This document shows positions 10,634-21,870 of a stretch of 64,000 nt of DNA, one piece after another. The notes under the pieces were generated by a model, which was given only the letters and a program-made list of their open reading frames with translations, had not been told where the DNA came from and ran no database searches. How positions within the stretch are numbered: position 1 is the stretch's first letter; the number at the start of each line of letters is the position of its first letter. This DNA is from Hepsetus odoe (lineage: Eukaryota; Chordata; Actinopteri; Characiformes; Hepsetidae). Location of the stretch: NCBI GenBank assembly GCA_017165825.1, contig CM029379.1, forward strand, positions 26,401,773 through 26,465,772, written 5' to 3'. Made by a program: the position numbers and the translations under genes.

Positions 10634-10680
10634 AATGGATCATGGAGGTGAGATCAGAATGAAACCAGGACTAAAGAAAT
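10634..10680 (+). CDS. NLR-C linker exon between LRR and B30.2
   Basis: A 47-bp exon. The acceptor is TGTTTAG at 10633 and the donor AAAT|GTATGT at 10680. After one base completing a split codon it reads MDHGGEIRMKPGLKK and ends with one base of the next codon. Joined to 13815 it gives KKYGCEFTLDPN, the usual passage into the B30.2 domain of fish NLR-C proteins. The DHGGE..xKPGLKK signature makes the assignment firm despite the small size. Joined to the LRR exon ending at 9803 it also stays in frame. Confidence 0.88.
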
Positions 10681-10689
10681 GTATGTTCA

Positions 10690-10733
10690 AACACACACAT
10701 TAACTAAACACACACACACACACACAGACACCA

Positions 10734-10781
<48 letters not shown>

Positions 10782-10855
10782 ACACTCACCATTAACTAAA
10801 CACAGACACAAACAAACACACACTCACACACACACACACACACATATAAATAATT
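10690..10855. repeat. (CA)n-rich tract
   Basis: CA dinucleotides with short interruptions in the last NLR intron. Confidence 0.93.
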
Positions 10856-11073
10856 GATTGGTGATTAGAAATATATAACAACAGACACTTAATTTCCATC
10901 ATTCTAATAAAATATGCCTGATTAAAATAAACACACACGTTTTTAAAGCAAACAATCATGTAAACATTATGGCAATAAAAGTTTTTCTCCCACGTAATGA
11001 TTTTAATTTCTCACACTGCAGTAACAGACTCTACCAGACTGAGTGTTTAAACTCATTAAAGTTCTCCTCCAGT

Positions 11074-11815
11074 ATTCAATTCAATTCAATTCAATTTATT
11101 CTTGTATAGCACCTTTTACAACAAAGTTGCCCCAAGGCACTACATTGATAACAGGTTACAGTAATAGATGTTTAAGATGTTTTAAGCCGGACTGACTCTG
11201 GAGGAGAAAGGAGACCAAAAACTCCACTATGTAAGGAGAAGAAGAAAAACCCCTCTGGTCCAAAAAGGTCAATAGCTACCCAACCTTGGAGGTATACTAA
11301 CATTCACAGAGTTAGTTTGGTTTTAAACTCCAGGATCAGTGATGAGAGTCCCAAGTTGCTTCAGGTACGATGGTACGCCCGGGGTCGCCAGCGCATCAGT
11401 GCATCTGCAGACAGATGGTAGCTGTTGGACTCAGGTGATGACCCTGGCAGGTACCCGGACATGTAGGAGAAGAAATGGAATGAGAAGTCCCAGTAATAGG
11501 CAGGATCCAGTAGTGACAGACACAGAAATGGAAACAGTGCGATGGCATGTACAGCAGCACCCAGGACGTGTAATGGTGCACTATGAGCTTGATTGGTGCG
11601 GGTAAGCTAAACTAAAGAAGTAAGTCTTCAGCCGTGATTTAAAGACCGAGACTGAATCGGCATCCCGTACAGAAGCAGGCAAGCTTTTCCAGTATGTGTT
11701 CAGGACTGTCATTATAAACCCAGTCTTTAAACCAGCGTCTGATTTCACAGAGTGTTGTTGATGAGGATCCCATTGGGTAAAACAAACAGTGGTGTTATAC
11801 AAAAAATAAACAGGT
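11074..11815 (-). mobile_element. 5'-truncated L2/CR1-type LINE 3' end
   Basis: Same family as the 4-kb element at 24632-28690. On the - strand it keeps the C-terminal coding end (about 11720-11610, with SLPASVRDADSVSVFKSRLK), the 3' UTR and the tail (TTGAA)n at 11074-11095. The 5' side is truncated. It lies in the intron of the NLR gene. Confidence 0.85.
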
Positions 11816-12107
11816 GTTCAGGTGATCCTAGTAAAGTTTACACTTTTACATTTGACAGCACTGCGCTGAAGAATAAGCCTCCTCACATTTCATCAGAGGC
11901 CTTGAGAAAACTGGGCCTTCATGATTGAAAATCCTTTTACAGAGTGAAGGATCAGAAGATCTTCATCCCTCATGAAGCTCCAGGATTTAGAGAAACATGG
12001 AAACACATCAGCTGATCTCTAACAGCCTGGTGTACAGATCCCAGATCAGGATTCTTTCATTTACTGGAACTTTTGTTTTACTGCAGACAGTCTGAACACC
12101 AGATGTT

Positions 12108-12725
12108 TCATGTTTTTTCTGATCCACTTCGTTTCATTTGTTCATGAACATCCAGTCCTGCATTTCAGACCAGACTAAAAAAGTTGGTCCTGCAAAGATG
12201 TTCCTCTTTCTAATGTTGATGTTCCTTCTCACAACACTTAACAGATGTTTCAGCTCTGAGGACACCAAGTGATGAGACATTTCAGCTGTTATTTTGTCCC
12301 ATTCCTCCTTTTGTCCATTTTCTCATTTTCGTTTCAGAATTGTCCACATATTCTCTGTTGGGGACAACCAGGACTGCTGACAGGACAGTCCAGTACCTGA
12401 ACTCTCTTCTTCCACACACAGTCCTTTGTGTGTGTGTGTTCCTTGAGGAACCTTTTTTTAACATTTCAGTCATTTTCTCCCTCATTTGGTGAAAACCTGA
12501 AGATCATCTGTCCATCTTAACTTCTCAGAGTCTTTGGAAAAACTGCTTTTGTACCAAATCATGATTCCAGTCTTCTCCTGCAATCATCTGTTTGAAACAC
12601 TTCATTTTGAACCTTTTTACCTCTTTATTGGACTAAAGGCCCAACTTTTTTTGAAAGTGTTGCAGGTCTGAAATGCCGGACTGGATGTTAATGATCAAAT
12701 GAAGTTGATCAGACAGAAGATGAAA
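12108..12725. mobile_element. Foldback DNA element (MITE-like) in NLR intron
   Basis: The ends are inverted repeats of roughly 60 bp. The left arm (about 12112-12175) contains 'aacatccagtcctgcatttc'. The right arm (about 12660-12722) contains the reverse complement with a few changes, 'gaaatgccggactggatgtt'. About 480 bp of non-coding sequence lies between. This fits a non-autonomous DNA transposon; the superfamily is not clear. Confidence 0.65.
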
Positions 12726-13185
12726 TATCTTGGGTTTATACTGAGTGGAATTAAACACTTATTATCTGCAGTTTTCTAAGCGAACACAGGTTCTTCTTAT
12801 TGATGGTTGAACACCACAGGGATCCTAAAGGTGAAGACAGAATCTGTGTGTTAATATAATTGCACACTAAGCCGTGAAGAACCAGGCTGATGTTTTACTG
12901 TATTCTCTAAACAAAGCACAAAATCATCAACATTAACGTGATGCTTTATATGTTCTACTTCCACTAATGGAGAGACTTTAGTCTGAGCTTAAATCTCTGC
13001 TCTAGTCTTACTGATTCACTGTTATGAAGCATCAAGATACAAGCTGAGATGAACAGGAAACCTTTCAGGTTCATATTTCAGCAAACGGAAGGAGTTTAAT
13101 CTTCATTTAGAATCAGTATTTACACAAGTTTCATCTAAACTTAATCCAGACTTTTTAGATTAACTGTATTAACTAAATATACACA

Positions 13186-13790
13186 CAGAAACACATCATC
13201 ACACACACACATACACACACAGATATATACGCAAACACACAGATATATACGCAAACACGAATACACAGACACATCACATACACACGGCACACACACACAC
13301 AGATATATACGCAAACACTAATACACACACACAAAACTAAATACACACCAACACACACACACACACACAAACACAGATATATACGGAAAGATTAATACAC
13401 ACACACACACAAACACAGATATTGACACAAACACTAATACACACACACAGATACATACACAAACACAATTACACACACACAAAAACACACACACACAAAA
13501 CTATATACTCACAAACATACACACAAAATCATACACTCACACGCAAACACTAATACACACACAAAACTAAATACACACGCACACACATACACAAACACAC
13601 ACAGATATATACGCAAACACTAATACACACACACACACACACACACACAGATATATACACAAACACTAATACATACACACACACAGATATATACACAAAC
13701 ACAGATATATACACAAACATTAATACACACACACACACACAGATTTATACACAAACATTAATACACCCGCACACTCTGTGTGTTTTCTCC
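13186..13790. repeat. CA-rich minisatellite
   Basis: About 0.6 kb of ACAC with recurring 'cagatatatacgcaaacac' and 'aatacacac' words at roughly 30-60 bp spacing. It ends just before the B30.2 exon. Confidence 0.95.
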
Positions 13791-13814
13791 TCTAATGTGT
13801 CTTCTTGTGTGCAG

Positions 13815-14356
13815 ATGGCTGTGAGTTCACACTGGATCCAAACACAGCACACACACTCCTCTCTCTCTCTGAGGAGAACAGGAAGGTGGAGCGTGTGAGA
13901 GAAGAACAGTCGTGTCCTGATCATCCAGACAGATTTGATGACTGGTGGCAGGTTATGTGTAGAGAGAGTGTGAGTGGACGCTGTTACTGGGAGGTCCAGT
14001 GGAGCGGTGTTGATGTTGAAGTATCAGTGACTCATAAATCAATCAGGAGGAAAGGAAGGAGTGTAGACTGTTTGTTTGGAGGGAATGAAAAGTCTTGGAG
14101 TCTGATCTGCTCTGATAACAGCTTCTCTGTTTATCACAATAATAACAGCACTGCTGTCCCTCCTCCTCCCTCCAGATCTAACAGAGTAGGAGTGTATGTG
14201 GACTGTCCCGCCGGCACCCTGTCCTTCTACAGTGTCTCCTCTGATACACACACACTCACACACTTACACACACTCAACACCACTTTCACTGAACTGCTCT
14301 GTGCTGGGATTGGGCTTTATTCCGGCTCCTCAGCACGTCTGTGTGAGATAGAATAA
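13815..14356 (+). CDS. NLR-C terminal exon: B30.2 (PRY-SPRY) domain
   Basis: The last coding exon of the fish NLR-C gene, 180 codons to a TAG stop at 14354. The acceptor is TTGTGTGCAG at 13814, and the first two bases complete a Tyr codon from the linker exon. PRY comes first (LDPNTAHTLLSLSEENRKV, then HPDRFDDWWQVMCRES). SPRY follows with the family landmarks GRCYWEVQWSG, GGNEKSWSL, SRSNRVGVYVDCPAGTLSFY and LCAGIGLY. No stop or frameshift is present and the length is normal. The domain is a protein-binding module and is often variable and positively selected in fish NLRs and TRIMs. It is linked in frame with the upstream linker and LRR exons. Confidence 0.93.
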
Positions 14357-14360
14357 CCTG

Positions 14361-14362
<2 letters not shown>

Positions 14363-14413
<51 letters not shown>
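14363..14413. repeat. (GT)n microsatellite in 3' UTR
   Basis: Starts a few bases after the NLR stop codon. Confidence 0.95.
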
Positions 14414-14419
<6 letters not shown>

Positions 14420-14451
14420 TTTATTATTCTTCTATAGTTATAATTAGTTAT

Positions 14452-14507
14452 AATAAATAAGTAAATAAATGAGCTGCAATACCCTCAACCACAGACGTCT
14501 TAATAAA
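14452..14507 (+). terminator. Poly(A) signals of the NLR gene
   Basis: AATAAA at 14452-14457 and again at 14502-14507, about 100 and 150 bp after the stop codon. Confidence 0.65.
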
Positions 14508-14664
14508 GACACACAACATGGCTTCAGTTTCTTCAGCATTTGGTGAGTCTGTAAGGTCTGAATGGTGTAATATTTCCAGGTTTAATCAGAAGTCTCCTCC
14601 ATGTCTGTAGACTCTGATCATTCTGATGATCTTCCCCAAATCGGCTCTTATGTAACGGCCTTGT

Positions 14665-14877
14665 TTCCAGCAGTGAGGGCGCGTCCCAAATCACCCCACT
14701 CTCCCTACCTGGTGCACTACACACCCTTTAAAATACTGCTTCCTGCACAGAACAGCACAGAAAACCTTCAAGAAATCACATTTAGCGGTGATGTTTATAA
14801 GATCTACAGCAGTGTTTACGAAGAAAGACCAAAATGTAATCACTGCTGTAGTGCACTTCATAGGGAGGAGGGAGAGA
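14665..14877. mobile_element. MITE with imperfect inverted ends
   Basis: The left segment CTCTCCCTACCTGGTGCACTAC (about 14699-14720) is matched in reverse complement by 14848-14876 (GTAGTGCACTT...GGAGGGAGAG). The left flank 'gcgcgtcccaaatc' resembles the end of the element at 44658. Confidence 0.55.
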
Positions 14878-14971
14878 AATGAGAGGCAGTATATTATATT
14901 CTGTATAAAGGGTGAAATTAAGAAGAATAAATCTTTTATTTTGTGTAATCTTTCTACTTTCACAAACTATT

Positions 14972-15060
14972 TACAGAACAGCATAACTGTGTAAACATGT
15001 TTCAAATATCATAATATTATCATTATAACTCATTTTGGTCAAACTGGTTGAAGTGTGTGT
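14972..15060. repeat. Small duplication, copy 1 (left part)
   Basis: The sequence 'acagaacagcataactgtgt' through 'gtcaaactggttgaagtgtg' reappears at 17998-18060 continuing at 19085-19110. In this copy a Rex3 element interrupts the block at 15061-15073; the homologous sequence appears to resume at 17275. Confidence 0.88.
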
Positions 15061-15073
15061 GTTATTTCCAGAT
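15061..15073. repeat. Target-site duplication of Rex3 copy A (left)
   Basis: GTTATTTCCAGAT, repeated exactly at 17262-17274 on the other side of the Rex3 insertion. Confidence 0.9.
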
Positions 15074-17261
15074 CCATCCATCCATCCATTTTCTTCCGCT
15101 TATCCGAGGTCGGGTCGCGGGGGCAGCAGCTCCAGCAGGGATGCCCAGACTTCCCTCTCTCCGGCCACTTCTTCCAGCTCCTCCGGGCGGATCCCAAGGC
15201 GTTCCCAGGCCAGCCGAGAGACATAGTCTCTCCAGTGTGTCCTGGGTCTTCCCCGGGGTCTCTTTCCGGTGAGACGTGCCCGGAACACCTCACCAGGGAG
15301 GCGTCCAGGGGGCATCCTAATCAGATGCCCGAGCCACCTCATCTGACTCCTCTCGATGTGGAGGAGCAGCGGCTCTACTTTGAGCCCCTCCCGGATGGCT
15401 GAGCTTCTCACCCTATCTCTAAGGGAGAGTCCAGACACCCTGCGGAGGAAACTCATTTCGGCCGCTTGTATTCGTGAGGGGGCAACCTCGACCCCAGAGA
15501 TGGAAGAGTCCACCTCTATGTCCCCAGGCTCTGCTTCCTCCTCTGAAGGCATGTTGGTGGAATTAAGGAGGTCTTCGAAGTACTCCCCCCACCGACCCAC
15601 AACGTCCCGAGTCGAGGTCAGCAGCGCACCATCCCCACTATACACTGTGTTGACCGTGCACTGCTTTCCCCTCCTGAGACGCCAGATGGTGGACCAGAAT
15701 TTCCTCGAAGCCGTCTGGAAGTCCTTCTCCATGACCTCTCCAAACTCCTCCCATGCCCGAGTTTTTGCCTCAGCAACCACCAGAGCCGCATTCCGCTTGG
15801 CCTGTTGGTACCTATCAGCTGCCTCCGGAGCCCCACTGGCCAAAAAGGCCCGGTAGGACTCCTTCTTCAGCTTGATGGCATCCCTCACCGCTGGTGTCCA
15901 CCAACGGGTTCTAGGGTTGCCACCGCGACAGGCACCGACCACCTCCCGGCCACAGCTCCCGGCCCGGGACGTGGTTAAAGCTTTGACGGAGGTGGGAGTT
16001 GAAGCTTGTCCTGACAGGGGACTCTGCCAGACATTCCCAGCAGACCCTCACAATGCGTTTGGGCCTACCAGGTCTGACCGGCATCCTCCCCCACCAACGA
16101 AGCCAACTCACCACCAGGTGATGGTCGGTTGACAGCTCCACCACTCTCTTTACCCGAGTGTCCAAGACATGGGGCCGCAAGTCCGATGACACAACCATAA
16201 AGTCGATCATTGAACTGCGGCCTAGGGTGTCCTGGTGCCAGGTGCAAATGTGGACATCCTTATGCCTGAACATGGTGTTCGTTATGGACAATCCGTGACG
16301 AGCACAAAAGTCCAATAACAAAACACCGCTCTGGTTCAGATCGTGGGGCCATTCCTCCCAATTATGCCCTTCCAGGTGTCACTGTCATTACCCACGTGAG
16401 CATTGAAGTCCCCCAGCAGAACGATGGCGTCACCAGGAGGGACGCTCTCTAGCGTCCCCTCCAGAGACCCCAGAAAGGGTGGGTTGTCCAGAATGCTGTT
16501 TGGCGCATAAGCGCAGACAACACTAAGGACCCGTCCCCCGACCCAAAGGCGGAGGGCCGCCACCCTCTCATCTACCGGGGTAAACCCCAATGTACTGGCC
16601 CCAAGCCCTGGGGCAATAAGTATGCCCACACCTGCTCGGCGCCTCTCACCGGTGGCAACTCCAGAGTGGAAAAGAGTCCAGCCCCTCTCAAGGAGACTGG
16701 TTCCAGAGTCCAAGCTGTGCGTCGAGGTGAGTCCAACTATATCTAGCTGGAACTTCTCAACCTCGCGCACTAGCTCAGGCTCCTTCCCCACCAGAGAGGT
16801 GACGTTCCACATCCCTAGAGCCAGCTTCTGCAGCCGAGGATCGGACCGCCAAGGCCCCCGTCTTCGGCCACCGCCCAGCTCACAACGCACCCGACCTCTT
16901 TGGCCCCTCCCACTGGTGGTGAGCCCATGGGAAGGGGGACCCACGTTGCCTCTTCGGGCTGAGCCCGGCCGGGCCCCATGGGTGAAGGCCCGACCACCAG
17001 GCGCTCGCCAGCGGGCCCCACCTCCAGGCCTGGCTCCAGAGGGAGGCCCTGGTGACCCACGTCCGGGCGAGGGAGAACGTCTTCCAAAGTTTTTATTCAT
17101 CATAAGAGGTCCTCTGAACCGCTCTTTGTCTCTTCCCTCACCTAGGACCTGTTTGCCTTGGGTGCCCCTACCAGGGGCATAAAGCCCCCGACAACATAGC
17201 TCCCAGGATCATTGGGACACGCAAACCCCTCCACCACGATAAGGTGGCGGTTCAAGGAGGA
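15074..17261 (-). mobile_element. Rex3 (RTE-clade) LINE, copy A, internally deleted
   Basis: A 2.2-kb Rex3-type non-LTR retrotransposon on the - strand. The 5' region (17261-17104) is followed by an endonuclease in two frames. 17103-16336 has GMWNVTSLVGKEPELV and LLGDFNAHVGND; 16321-15911 has MIDFMVVSSDL and ELSTDHHLVVSW with the catalytic His. A 1-bp frameshift lies near 16330. From 15942 to 15100 the linker region and the C-terminal end are joined, with RWLGHLIRMPPGRLPGEVF. The reverse transcriptase core between them is deleted at about 15485. The 3' end is (CCAT)n. A perfect 13-bp target duplication brackets the copy. Confidence 0.93.
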
Positions 17262-17274
17262 GTTATTTCCAGAT
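17262..17274. repeat. Target-site duplication of Rex3 copy A (right)
   Basis: GTTATTTCCAGAT, identical to 15061-15073. Confidence 0.9.
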
Positions 17275-17459
17275 ATGTTTAAATATATTTATTACAGTTT
17301 TTCTCCAAAAGTCTGATTCAGTCTCATTTTATTCATCACTTTTTAATATTTAAAAATAAAACACAACATTAAACAGTTTCATGTTCATTTGGATGTGGGT
17401 TCATCTCATCAGGTGGTCCAGTTTTAGTTTACAGTAATATTTTAATCTGATTTTATAAA

Positions 17460-17825
17460 TAAATACTTTGTGTCTATAGATGTGTGTGTGTCTATAGGCA
17501 TGTAGGAGTCTGTGTGTGTGTGTTTGTCTGTCTATAGGTGTGAGTGAGTCTGTGTGTGGGTGTGTGTGTGTGTGTGTATGTGTGGCTATAGGTGTGTGTG
17601 AGTCTGTGTGTGGGTGTGTGTATGTGTGGCTATAGGTGTGCGTGAGTCTGTGTGTGGGTGTGTGTGTGTGTGTGTATGTGTGGCTATAGGTGTGTGTGGG
17701 TGTGTGTGTGTATGTGTGTGTATGTGTGGCTATAGGTGTGTGTGAGTCTGTGTTTGTGTGTGTGTCTATAGGTGTTTGTGAGTCTGGGTGTGGGTATGTG
17801 TGTGTGTGTCTATAGGTGTGTAGGA
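17460..17825. repeat. GT-rich minisatellite
   Basis: Repeats of 'tgtgtggctataggtgtg' and 'gtgagtctgtgtgtggg', giving units of about 40-65 bp. Open frames here are artefacts. Confidence 0.93.
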
Positions 17826-17997
17826 GGAGCAGTTGGGGATTAATATTAATCTGGAACAAATCCAGTTCTATCAGTCAGTCCAGAATGATGAACCCTGAAA
17901 CCTGAATGATTTAATACAGGATCAGATCTTTAACAAACCAGTTTCATGTAGAACAATATTTTCACAGACCGGCACAGAAACAGTTCAAAACAAAGAT

Positions 17998-18060
17998 TTA
18001 CAGAACAGCATAACTGTGTAAACATATTTCAAATATAATAATAATATTATCATTATAACT
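17998..18060. repeat. Small duplication, copy 2 (left part)
   Basis: Homologous to 14972-15030 with scattered substitutions. It is interrupted by Rex3 copy B and resumes at 19085 with 'cattttggacaaactggttg'. Confidence 0.88.
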
Positions 18061-19072
18061 CCATCCATCCATCCATCCATTTTCTTCCGCTTATCCGAGG
18101 TCGGGTCGCGGGGGTAGCAGCTCCAGCAGGGATGCCCAGACTTCCCTCTCTCCGGCCACTTCTTCTTGCTCCTCCGGGCGGATCCCAAGGTGTTCCCAGG
18201 CCAGCCAAGAGGCATAGTCTCTCCAGCGTGTCCTGGGTCTTCCCCGGGGTCTATTTCTGGTGGGGCGTGCCCGGAACACCTCACCAGGGAGGCCTCCAGG
18301 GGGCATCCTAATTAGATGCCCGAGCCACCTCATCTGGCTCCTTTCGATGTGGAGGAGCAGCGGCTCTACTCTGAACCCCTTCCGGATGACTGAGCTTCTC
18401 ACCCTATCCCTAAGGGAGAGCCCAGACACCCTGCGAATAAAAAACTCATTTCGGCCGCTTGTATTCACAATCTCATTCTTTCAGTCACTACCCACAGCTC
18501 CACCCTTTTCACGGCCTGATGAGGCCAACAGGACAACGTCATCTGCAAAAAGCAGTGAACCAATCCTGAGCCCACCAAACCGGACCCCCTCAATGCCCTG
18601 GCTGCGCCTTGAAATCCTGTCCATAAAAATTATGAACAGGATCAGTGACAAAGGGCAGCCCTGGCGGAGTCCAATTCTCACCGGTAACAGGTCCAGGTGA
18701 CAGGTAACAGGTAACAGGTAACAGGTGGTGAGCCCATGGGAAGGGGGACCCACGTTGCCTCTTCGGGCTGTGCCCGGCCGGGCCCCATGGGTGAAGGCCC
18801 GACCACTAGGAGCTCTAGCCATCAAGCCCCACCTCCAGGCCTGGCTCCAGAGGGAGGCCCTGGTGACCCACGTCCAGGCGAAGGAAAACATTGTCCAAAA
18901 ATCTTTCTCTTCATAAGAGGTCCTCTGAACCGCTCTTTGTCTCTTCCCTCACCTAGGACCTGTTTGCCTTGGGTGCCCCTACCAGGAGCATACAGCCCCC
19001 GACAACATAGCTCCCAGGATCATTGGGACACGCAAACCCCTCCATCACGATAAGGTGGCGGTTCGAGGAGGA
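18061..19072 (-). mobile_element. Rex3 LINE, copy B, twice internally deleted
   Basis: A 1.0-kb Rex3 derivative on the - strand. It has the 5' leader (19072-18725), then an abrupt junction with an (ACAGGTA)n tract at 18700-18725, then a short reverse-transcriptase piece with GLRQGCPLSLILFI and LLFADDVVLLASSGR (18690-18490). A second junction near 18480 leads to the C-terminal end (IRRVSGLSLRDRVRSS, RWLGHLIRMPPGGL) and the (CCAT)n tail. The + strand word TGACAAAGGGCAGCCCTG matches the conserved site used to detect Rex3 in fish. A 12-bp target duplication, ATCATTATAACT, lies at 18049-18060 and 19073-19084. Confidence 0.92.
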
Positions 19073-19569
19073 ATCATTATAACTCATTTTGGACAAACTG
19101 GTTGAAGTGTGTTTTTTGTGTGTTCTTTCAGGATCTGTTTATATTTATTAAAATTCATTCAGATCATTATTGTGTTTGAGTTGTTACAGTTACACACAGT
19201 TTTTCTACCTCAAAAAAAAAAAAAGGTGTATTTCATTTGTATTTACACTAAAAAATCTCCTCGTGTGGGAGTGTGTGTATGTATCCTCTGTGTGGGTGTT
19301 TGTGTGCTGCGCTGCGACGCTGACAGCTTTCAAGATAAAAGTCCCTGTAAGCGTGACTCCCCTTCACTCACCGGAGATAGTTCTCAATGGAGCCAAAATA
19401 CAGTCCAGGATTTCTGATCGACCGCAGAGAAACCCACACTCTTGACTCTCATCGGTGAAATCAACTGGCTGGAGCAAAACCCTGGAGCGGATTTATTCTC
19501 TCTGGACCTGAATTTAGCCCCTCAGTGAAATCAGAGCCTTTACATCTTATCTGAGAGAGAACAGAGATT

Positions 19570-19644
19570 ATGATGATGATGATGATGAAGACGACGATGA
19601 TGAAGATATTGTTGTTGTTGCGGCTGTCTGAGAATTGTTTGAGA
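19570..19644 (+). CDS. Possible signal-peptide exon (unassigned)
   Basis: An ATG-rich start (six Met codons, then KTTMMKILLLLRLSENCLR) ends at a good donor, GAGAT|GTAAGT. A basic N-terminus followed by a Leu run resembles a leader peptide such as those opening fish immune-receptor genes. No following exon could be assigned, and the ATG run is also a (GAT)n microsatellite, so this may be chance. Confidence 0.25.
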
Positions 19645-19677
19645 TGTAAGTCTTCCTCATTAGCATAACTGAACGTG

Positions 19678-19858
19678 GGTGGTGGTGGTCTAGTGGTGGG
19701 ATACTTGCCTATGGATCTATGGCTCAAGAGGTCCCAGGTTTGAATCCCACCTCTGGGTCCCTCAACCCCGAGTGTCTCCGGGGGGGACTGTCCCTGTAAT
19801 TAGGACATGGAAGTCGCTCTGGATAAAAGCGTCTGCTAAATGCTGCAAATGTAAATGT
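19678..19858 (+). mobile_element. tRNA-derived SINE, family B
   Basis: The head GGTGGTCTAGTGGTGGGA (box A) and the box B GGTTTGAATCCCACC are followed by 'ctgtccctgtaattaggaca' and the tail 'ctctggataaaagcgtctgc', then 'aaatgtaaatgtg'. A full copy, about 180 bp. Confidence 0.85.
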
Positions 19859-20875
19859 GTATCAACAGCGGTTCATTACAGGAAGTTGAACTCGGTACAT
19901 TTACAAAGTGTCTGAGGGTCAAATGTAAGTGTCCTGGTAGAGACACACAGTTTATAGTTTTATTTTCAAACATTAAAAAGTGATTAATAAAATTACAGAA
20001 AATATGAAACATGATGTCTACAGCTGTCACATTTATTCAATTATTATTATTGTTGTTGTTATTGTTATTATTATTATTAGATAGCTCTAACCTAAAGCAG
20101 ATTTAATTCATTTTAAATGACCATTTATTACCATTCATTAAAGTAAACTGAAATGTTTTATTTTTATACCTTTTATGCTCTTCATATTAATATAACTTAT
20201 ATTATCTCGTGAGACTGAACCAGGGCTCCTTTGGTATTTATCAGCTAAATCCTGAACAGTGGATTCCTTTTGAGAAAATAAAAGCTTCACTCTTAAAGGG
20301 GTTTTGCAGGATTATTTACTGAAAGGAGAGTTTCATCCACCGTGGAGAACAGAGAGCGTGTGAAATTAAACTGGTATCTTCTATCATTTGGAGATCAGGG
20401 GTGATTTCACATCAACAAACAATAAACACAATGAAAAACGCTCCTGTGTTGATGTTTGCTTTTTCAGTTCATCTTTTTAGTCCATCCTTTTTTTCTGAAG
20501 TAAATTTTAGTCCTGTTGTTCATGTTCATTTGTAAAGACAAACAGCAGACTTTCCTGCACCGGCCCGGGACACGAGGACATGAGCCTGGTTGTTCTGTGG
20601 GAGGAGAGATAAGATCTGTAGATAGAGAACCACAGTAACCCACAGTCACACCAGAGGCTCTAGAAACAGACTCACTACTGGTTATTACTGACCTGCTCTT
20701 AATGAAGGTGTGACAGACTGGGTGAGGTACCGAGACCATGTAATATTTGAATCCATTTACTTACTACACTCAGTTATGAAAATGTAAAATAACTCTTTCA
20801 GGTAAAATGTTGTCATCGCTGAATCCCCATCAGGACTGTTGCACCAGTTCTGCATCCAGTTAAGGTTTGTTTACA
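19859..20875. other. No recognisable gene
   Basis: AT-rich sequence with an (ATT)n/(GTT)n tract at about 20040-20080. No supported coding frame or repeat family is seen. Confidence 0.5.
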
Positions 20876-20879
20876 TTCC

Positions 20880-21535
20880 TGCAGTGAAAAGACTTGAATT
20901 CTGTGAAGATCTGATCACGTTGTTCGGGTCAAAGAAGCCTGGGAAGTTCTTCGGCTTAGATCTGATTGGTCCACTGCCCCGAAACTGCTCGTCACAACAT
21001 GCAGATCTTGACGATGACAGACCGGCACACAGCATGGGTCACTGCTGAGCCTCTGCTGTCAGAGACCATGACCGAGGTGGCTTTGGCTCTCACTCAGAAT
21101 CTGTACATTTTGGGCTCGATCAGGAAAACGATCACAGACCAAGACGAGGAGTCTGTGAAGGAGTTCAAACACAGAGCTGAAGGTTCATCTGTAATTTGTT
21201 CTTAATTATATCAATTTTGTCTGAACAATTCAACAATATTGTAATCATGTGTCTGCAGCTGAATAACCAGATATTTAAAAAGCTGAGAATAAAGCACGCT
21301 GTGTCCAGTGTGTACCGTCCCCAAACCAGTGTCCGGGTAACTCAAATAACACTTGTGTCCTCTTAGATCTACTGTTGCTACAGACCCTTCAAACAAAATG
21401 ATACATACAGGATAAGAGGACCAATCAGAACATGAAGCGTGTTCTGAGGAAGTATGTTAATGAATGTCATAATGACTGGGACGTCCCCCTCCTGCTGTGG
21501 TCTGTGGCATCAACACTGCCAAGCAGGTGTGTCTT
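20880..21535 (+). pseudogene. Retroelement integrase relic (Ty3/gypsy-like)
   Basis: Short pieces in several frames follow integrase order: GLDLIGPLPRN (core start, first catalytic Asp region), ILTMTDRHTAWVTAEPL, then ITDQDEE (decayed second Asp). SSVYRPQTS corresponds to the Y-H-P-Q-T motif, and NMKRVLRKYVNECHNDWD is near the core end. Stops and frame changes interrupt it throughout. No LTRs were found, so it is a pol fragment. A domesticated GIN1-type gene is unlikely given the breaks. Confidence 0.72.
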
Positions 21536-21784
21536 CCTTAACAATATCTAATAATAGTCTAATATGGATCACAAAGAGTGTTGAGGACTTCAATTATAAT
21601 GGATGATTAACTGTAAAGCATTTTTTACAAAAAAAAAAAAGTCAAACATTGCAGAACTTGTGGTCAGCTGGTAATGTCTTCCATTTATTTATTTGTTTGT
21701 TTATTTGTTTGTTTATTTATTTGTATTTACTGAAAACTCCTTAGAACTCCACAAGGTACAGTCTCTACTTCCTCTTCTTCCATC

Positions 21785-21862
21785 AGCACCATTAATTAAT
21801 TCATTCACTCACTCACTCATTCACTCACTCTTTCATTCATTGACTCACACTCACTTTTTCAT
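21785..21862. repeat. (TCAC/TCAT)n short repeat
   Basis: Tandem 'ttcactcactcactcattca' words. Confidence 0.85.
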
Positions 21863-21870
21863 TCTACTAA

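Noticed and set aside
16622..17182. 186-codon + strand frame
   Set aside because: Antisense shadow of the Rex3 endonuclease region.
20880..21535. Functional GIN1-type integrase gene
   Set aside because: Motifs lie in different frames with stops between them.
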